DNA of 64,000 nt from UBA6623 sp965248235 (GTDB taxonomy: Bacteria; Acidobacteriota; Terriglobia; Bryobacterales; UBA6623): positions 1,178,001 to 1,242,000 of the forward strand of contig CBDFIU010000005.1 in assembly GCA_965248235.1 (NCBI GenBank), read 5' to 3'. The position numbers were made by a program, and so were the translations under genes. Within the stretch, counting starts at the first letter, position 1. Each line of letters begins with the position of its first letter. Positions 60,129 to 64,000 of this stretch are shown in pieces. The notes beneath the pieces are model-generated. The model was not told the origin of the DNA and searched no databases. It worked only from the letters and a program-made list of their open reading frames with translations.

Positions 60129-60530
60129 TCATAACGCCCAACAAGGCATTATGCCATCTGTCCAGCGCCCAGGGCGACACAGCCCAGCTCCGCGGACTCC
60201 AGGTTTTCGATTGCGGATTTCACTTTTCTTGGTGCGGATTCCACTTTTTTGAGGGGAGCCGAAGCCGTCCGCAATGCGTTTTTCTGGAAGCCGCAATGCG
60301 GACTTCACTTTTTTGGGCTTGCGGATTCCACTTTTTTGGCTTGCGGATTCCGCTTTTTCGATTGCGGATCCCACTTTTTCGATTGCGGATTCCACTTTTT
60401 TGGTCCCCGGTTTTGCGGCATCCAGTTTTTCCGGCAGCAACCTCGGCAGCCAGATTTTTCTTTGACCCGTTTTTGGGGAAATCGCGAAATCCACCCCAAC
60501 TAGCTTTGGAATCAGCATGATAGATGGCAC
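60129..60530 (-). CDS. Repeat-rich basic ORF / repeat array upstream of parB (B)
   Basis: 133 aa, related to 30164-30520 at both ends (MPSIMLIPK; GRWTDGIMPCWAL) but with more and rearranged repeats in the middle (VESAIEKVGSAIEKAESA; IRKPKKVKSALRLPEK). The frame stays open although the repeat number has changed, which favours coding or a repeat unit that is a multiple of three. Confidence 0.35.
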   Translation of the reverse strand: MPSIMLIPKLVGVDFAISPKTGQRKIWLPRLLPEKLDAAKPGTKKVESAIEKVGSAIEKAESASQKSGIRKPKKVKSALRLPEKRIADGFGSPQKSGIRTKKSEIRNRKPGVRGAGLCRPGRWTDGIMPCWAL

Positions 60531-60534
60531 AAAG

Positions 60535-61035
60535 GTGGCACACTTTTCAAAGTCGTAGGTCTCATACCTACTTGACGGGGCGTCTGTAAATGATTGATTC
60601 TAAACGTTTGTGCCACCTAAGGTGTTGATTCTATTGAGTCGGAGTCGGGGGTGGCACACCTCTGTGCCAGGTTTGTGCCAGGTTTGTGCCACCCCGCGAT
60701 TCCCTCTATATATATATAAATAAATAGCTTAGTAGTAGTAGTAGTAGCAGTAGTAGGGGGAAAACGGTGCCGGCACAGTAAATCTGAGAAAACATGCCAC
60801 GTGTGCGCCGCCGCGCACGTCGCGCGCTACGCGCGTGCGAGGGATCCGCCCCATCGCGTGTGCCGGGGGTAGAGGCATTTTTTCCGGGAAAAACTGTGCC
60901 GGCAGACCTAAAATTCATGGAATCAGTGACTTAAGTGGCACAAACCTGGCACAAACCTGGCACAGAGGTGTGCCACCCCTTCTCAAGTCGCCTGGATTCA
61001 GTCGATTAGATGGCACAAACGCCTTTTTCGGCCCG
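60535..61035. other. Candidate replication origin (B)
   Basis: Same as the origin region in A, shifted by 30,010 bp: inverted repeat arms 60648-60692 and 60935-60979, AT tract 60710-60728, TAG triplets 60729-60756. I see no difference between the copies over about 600 bp. Confidence 0.55.
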
Positions 61036-61246
61036 CCGGGGCTACATCCGGCGTAGCGGCCGCTACTTTTCGCGTAGCCAAAGACCCCGGCCGCAAGGAA
61101 ACAGAGATCCTCAGTCCTGTTCCAGCAGGCAGGGGAAAGCGCCCAGAACGCCTTGTTCCCGGCGCATAGGACGGCCTAGGAGCGGTTTGCGCGGTCGAGG
61201 CGGTAAGCAGGGGGCGGAAAACGGCTGAAAACGCCGTAGAGGGCTT

Positions 61247-61579
61247 CTATCGGCCTAAATCGCCCTGTTCCGGCGGCGGCGGGTCTAACCAAGCCCGCTC
61301 GGCGGCGATCTCGCGGTGCTTTCTGAGCCGAGCCCGCAGGATCATCGCGCTCGCCCGCGGCATCCGCGAGTGGCCGTACTCCCAGTTGTGCACCTGCTTC
61401 TTGCGGTGCTTTCCCCGCAAGCCAAGCGCCGCCCCGAAGTCCGTCTGGGTCAAGCCCAGCTCGGCCCGAGCCGCCCTGATCTCGTCCGGTGTCGGGTCGT
61501 CCGTCAGCCCGCTCAGATCGTCGTGGTGCTCGCCGAGCCTTGGCGGATCGATCGAGCCGCCATGTCGTTTCAGTAGCAT
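61247..61579 (-). CDS. XRE-family HTH regulator (B)
   Basis: 110 aa, as 31235-31567 with one change (SGLTDDP for SGLGDDP). Preceded by the same promoter-like 14-mer. Confidence 0.75.
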   Translation of the reverse strand: MLLKRHGGSIDPPRLGEHHDDLSGLTDDPTPDEIRAARAELGLTQTDFGAALGLRGKHRKKQVHNWEYGHSRMPRASAMILRARLRKHREIAAERAWLDPPPPEQGDLGR

Positions 61580-61899
61580 GGCGGCATTGTACCATCGAGA
61601 GGGCCGGCTTTGGCGTACGGGGAGCCTGGGGGGCTAGTGTCAGCGCCCGCCGATGGCCTGAGACCTACGAGCCGCTTGTTAGCCGTGCCCGCCGGTGGCC
61701 CTCGGCTCACGGCACCGGAAGCGGCCCACATTTGGGCAAAGATTTGGGCAATGTCGGTGACCCCAGGGCGTAACGTGTTGGTATTGCGATACTTACGGTC
61801 AATCATGAGGTCGTGGGATTTCCTGGTGTAGGAACATGGCCGTCAATGTGTACGTTATTATCGTGCCTAATCGCATCGTTTTGGAAAGATTTTGAGGCA
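61580..61899. other. Gene-free right end of unit B
   Basis: Same content as 31568-31893 with a few indels. No gene seen. Confidence 0.5.
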
Positions 61900-63453
61900 G
61901 GGGGGGGACTCCCCACCGTTTGTCAAGTGCTGAGGAAGGGCGGTACCCTTCCAGAGCGGCTGCCCAGCGCGGTAGTTCAAGCTGCCGCTTGGGCCGGCGG
62001 CTGACGACGGGCGGGGTCATACAGGGTTCCCTGACGAAGCATGGCGCACAGCACGGCCAGAAGTCGGTCCGCAAGACCGCGCAACGCGCGCCCGTGAGAA
62101 TGCCCTCGGCTGCGCAACTGATGGTAATGGTGACGACTGTGGGGGTCGTGTTGGATGCTCACTCTCGCCCAATGGTAGAGCGCGTTGCGTAAACGGTCAT
62201 TGCAGCCGCGACGCATCAAGACGGCGATCTTTTTGCCACTGCGGCGCGTGATCGGGGCGCTGCCGCAGTAGGCTCGAAGAGCGGGGTAGTCTCGATGGGC
62301 GAGAGCCTGTGAGGCCTCGGCCAGCATCGTGGCGGCGACGACACGTCCGACCCCGGGCAAGGAGAGGATGATCTCGACGTCGCGATGCTGGTGAGGATCC
62401 TCGTCGTCCTCGGACGGGGAAGCGAGTTGCTCCAGCAGGGTTTGGAGGCGCCTGGCCAGCTCGGTTCGCTGCTGGGCGATGAGTCGCAGATGAGGAATGA
62501 GTAGAAGAGCGTGTTCGCTCGCTGCGTCGGCCGTTCCGGCAGCAAGTTGGAATCCCGGCGCTCGCAGTTCGTTGACGATGTCGGCCGATTGGAGCCGGCG
62601 AATGCGGTGGGCGCGAAGCAACTTTTCGATTCGTGCCGGTTTCAGTCGACGAGCCTTTGCGGGGCTGGGAGCCAGTTCCAGCAGGGCCCAGAGCCAAGCT
62701 TCGTTGGCGGCTGGGGACAAGCGCAAAAGCTGCGGGTAGTAGCGATAGAGTTGCTCGCGAAGTTGGCAGCTGTTGCGGTTGAAGCTGCTACGCAACTCAT
62801 CGTCGAGACGAGTGAGGTCGCGCAGGCGCATCACGAGCGGGTCGTCGACCTCGATGGCATGGAAGCAATGCGGGTCGGTTCGCAGCGAGCAAGCCAAGAC
62901 GAAAGCGTCACGGCGGTCGTCTTTGGCGCCGGCCGGGAAATGCCGGTCTCGGAAACGATCGAGTTGTTTCGGGTTAAGGAAGAAAGCCGAGAATCCCCGT
63001 TCGAGCAGCGTTTCGACCAACGCGCCACGCGGGACTTCGATCGCGACCGCGATGGAAGCCGGCGGGCAGCCGGTCAACTCGAGCAGTTGATTGAGGAACT
63101 CGCCGACCGCCGAACCGGAATGAACGACGGTGCGTTCGTGAACGATCTCGCCCTGGGTGTCGAGCAGACAGATTTGATGGGCCTCGGTGGCCCAGTCGAT
63201 ACCGACGAAGAATTGAAATGCAGATGCAGACAAGACAGACTCCTTTCGCCAGCCGCCGCAACCAACGGCACCCCTGTACTGGCGCTCGAACAAACGGCGC
63301 GAACTCCCCACTGGGCTTTCGGTTGCGGACCACACCGGGAGGGCGCAAGTCCCCCCAAGGCGTTCGATCGCAGGGGGCGAAGGGCGCTCCTCTCGGGTGG
63401 CCGGTCTTCTATGAACTACCGCGCTGGGCAGCCACTCTGGAAGGGTACAGGGG
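61900..63453 (-). mobile_element. IS110-family element, copy 3 (right junction)
   Basis: 1,554 bp, cleanest copy: eight G and ACTCCCC at the left, GGGTACAGGGG at the right, 37-bp sub-terminal inverted repeats at 61943-61979 and 63412-63448 (one mismatch). About 200 bp of non-coding sequence lies upstream of the transposase, 76 bp downstream. The right flank is not element sequence but the end of a MITE-like repeat. Confidence 0.85.
61977..63233 (-). CDS. IS110-family transposase (full length)
   Basis: 418 aa from TTG 63233, same protein as at 31971, including DRFRDRHFPAG that copy 1 lacks. An in-frame extension to 63539 reads through the IS end and flank and is not coding. Confidence 0.9.
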   Translation of the reverse strand: MSASAFQFFVGIDWATEAHQICLLDTQGEIVHERTVVHSGSAVGEFLNQLLELTGCPPASIAVAIEVPRGALVETLLERGFSAFFLNPKQLDRFRDRHFPAGAKDDRRDAFVLACSLRTDPHCFHAIEVDDPLVMRLRDLTRLDDELRSSFNRNSCQLREQLYRYYPQLLRLSPAANEAWLWALLELAPSPAKARRLKPARIEKLLRAHRIRRLQSADIVNELRAPGFQLAAGTADAASEHALLLIPHLRLIAQQRTELARRLQTLLEQLASPSEDDEDPHQHRDVEIILSLPGVGRVVAATMLAEASQALAHRDYPALRAYCGSAPITRRSGKKIAVLMRRGCNDRLRNALYHWARVSIQHDPHSRHHYHQLRSRGHSHGRALRGLADRLLAVLCAMLRQGTLYDPARRQPPAQAAA

Positions 63454-63719
63454 TGCAACATAAATGTGGAACATCCCTCCAACCATCCGAGCAATAGAAT
63501 CAGAGGCGTGGACGAAAGTCCGCGCTCGGCCCGGTTCACCGCGGTTCACCGGGCTTGAGTCGCAATAGGCCGGGCCCTTGTAGGGCCGGTTAAGAAGGCA
63601 CATCACCCGTTACCAGGCCATTTCAACGGCCTTTTCGCGCCGAGGCTTTAGCCATAGCCCAACCAACGGATGGAGGCGCTCGGGGCCGCCGATTCTCCCA
63701 CATTTATGTCGCGCACCCC
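63452..63719. repeat. MITE-like element with ACATAAATGTGG inverted ends
   Basis: GGTGCAACATAAATGTGG at 63452-63469 faces CCCACATTTATGTCGCGCACC at 63697-63717; 12 bp of the arms match perfectly, with GGTGC outside. The 230 bp between hold no gene. It abuts the IS110 right end, so IS110 may have inserted at its terminus. Confidence 0.5.
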
Positions 63720-63810
63720 GGCGGGGGCGCGGAAGGTCAGACAAATCGGCACGAACGCCGCCGCGTTGGCCCACGAGTTGTCTTGATTCTCGTGGACGGA
63801 CTCGGGAAAC

Positions 63811-64000
63811 TCACCGATCGCCGGGAGACGCTGGCTTCCGGATTGCTTCCAGCCGCCGCAGCGCCTGCTCGACCTCTGGGTCCCCGGGCTTGAGGCTTGC
63901 CGCCTGGCGCAGCTCCCGCTCGCCTTCGTTGGGCCGGCCGGAGCGCGCGTAGATCAGGCCGAGGTTCTTGTGAAGCTCGAATTGCTCGGGGCATTCGCCG
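63811..64000 (-). CDS. TPR-repeat protein, C-terminal part
   Basis: Minus-strand frame entering from the right edge: ECPEQFELHKNLGLIYARSG, RPNEGERELRQAASLKPGDP, EVEQALRRLEAIRKPASPGD-R-stop. The LGLIYARSGRPNEGERELRQAASLKP stretch is a canonical tetratricopeptide repeat. Host chromosome. Beyond the stop, toward 63720, a minus-strand stretch reads SVHENQDNSWANAAAFVPIC but is not clearly a gene. Confidence 0.75.
   Translation of the reverse strand, partial: GECPEQFELHKNLGLIYARSGRPNEGERELRQAASLKPGDPEVEQALRRLEAIRKPASPGDR

Larger units (their letters stand above)
33525..61899. mobile_element. Phage/plasmid-like element, unit B
   Basis: A 28.4-kb homologue of unit A between IS110 copies 2 and 3. 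It has full-length versions of genes damaged in A (small CGH protein, parB-like, virion-type gene at 49896, giant gene with native start) but three IS1595-type insertions, all in its left third. Cargo at 44697-48069 and 57912-58933 differs from A. It too lacks recognisable capsid, terminase or integrase genes. Confidence 0.7.

Noticed and set aside
63234..63539. 102-residue N-terminal extension of the IS110 transposase of copy 3
   Set aside because: It reads through the IS terminus into the flank; the TTG with AAAGGAG 6 nt upstream is shared by all copies.

Overview
The window is GC-rich chromosome, probably from an acidobacterium of the Bryobacterales/Solibacter type. This is inferred from a membrane-anchored Ser/Thr kinase with the MIGSTISHYKI...GEGGMGVVYKAED style at the left edge, a TPR protein at the right edge, and a secreted LPNFVCT-type protein family that I associate with that group. 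Almost everything between is one phage/plasmid-like element present twice in direct tandem.

Layout: kinase remnant (1-1177); IS110 copy 1 (about 1242-2788); element unit A (about 2789-31893); IS110 copy 2 (31894-33524); element unit B (33525-61899); IS110 copy 3 (61900-63453); a MITE-like 267-bp repeat (63452-63719); end of a TPR gene (63811-64000). The period is about 30.65 kb (A) and 30.0 kb (B). Each unit reads left to right: C-terminal stump of a phage-type nuclease, two small Zn-ribbon proteins, a C5 cytosine methyltransferase with a long overlapping frame, a Gp37/Gp68-like protein, three small membrane/coiled-coil proteins of lysis type, two small soluble proteins, a GH24 endolysin, a repeat-rich virion-type protein, a GNAT-like protein, a cargo hot spot on the minus strand, three virion-type proteins, and a giant polyvalent protein. 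On the minus strand follow cargo genes, a ParB-like protein, a repeat-rich basic ORF, an origin-like region (45-bp inverted repeats around TGGCACA iterons, an AT tract and TAG triplets), and an XRE regulator. No terminase, portal, capsid or tail genes are visible in either unit.

The two units are diverged homologues, not a fresh duplication. In A the giant protein carries an LPD1-like metalloprotease-like domain and an N6-adenine methylase/SNF2 helicase (DarB-like). In B these are replaced by a complete DdrB/ParB-like domain. The cargo hot spots differ (A: UbiC-like, resolvase and HicB remnants; B: FtsX-type permease, IS1380 remnant, membrane protein). A has lost most of the Gp68-like gene, part of parB and frames in small genes, and carries a 650-bp inversion cutting a virion gene and the start of the giant gene. 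B has three IS1595-family insertions with perfect 8-bp target duplications in three different genes. In contrast the origin/XRE/IS110 block is almost identical in A and B.

Working model (inference): a phage-plasmid or satellite-like replicon whose circular form carries the IS110 recombinase and was integrated or amplified in tandem through IS110. It has kept replication, lysis and DNA-ejection functions but no genes for making a particle.
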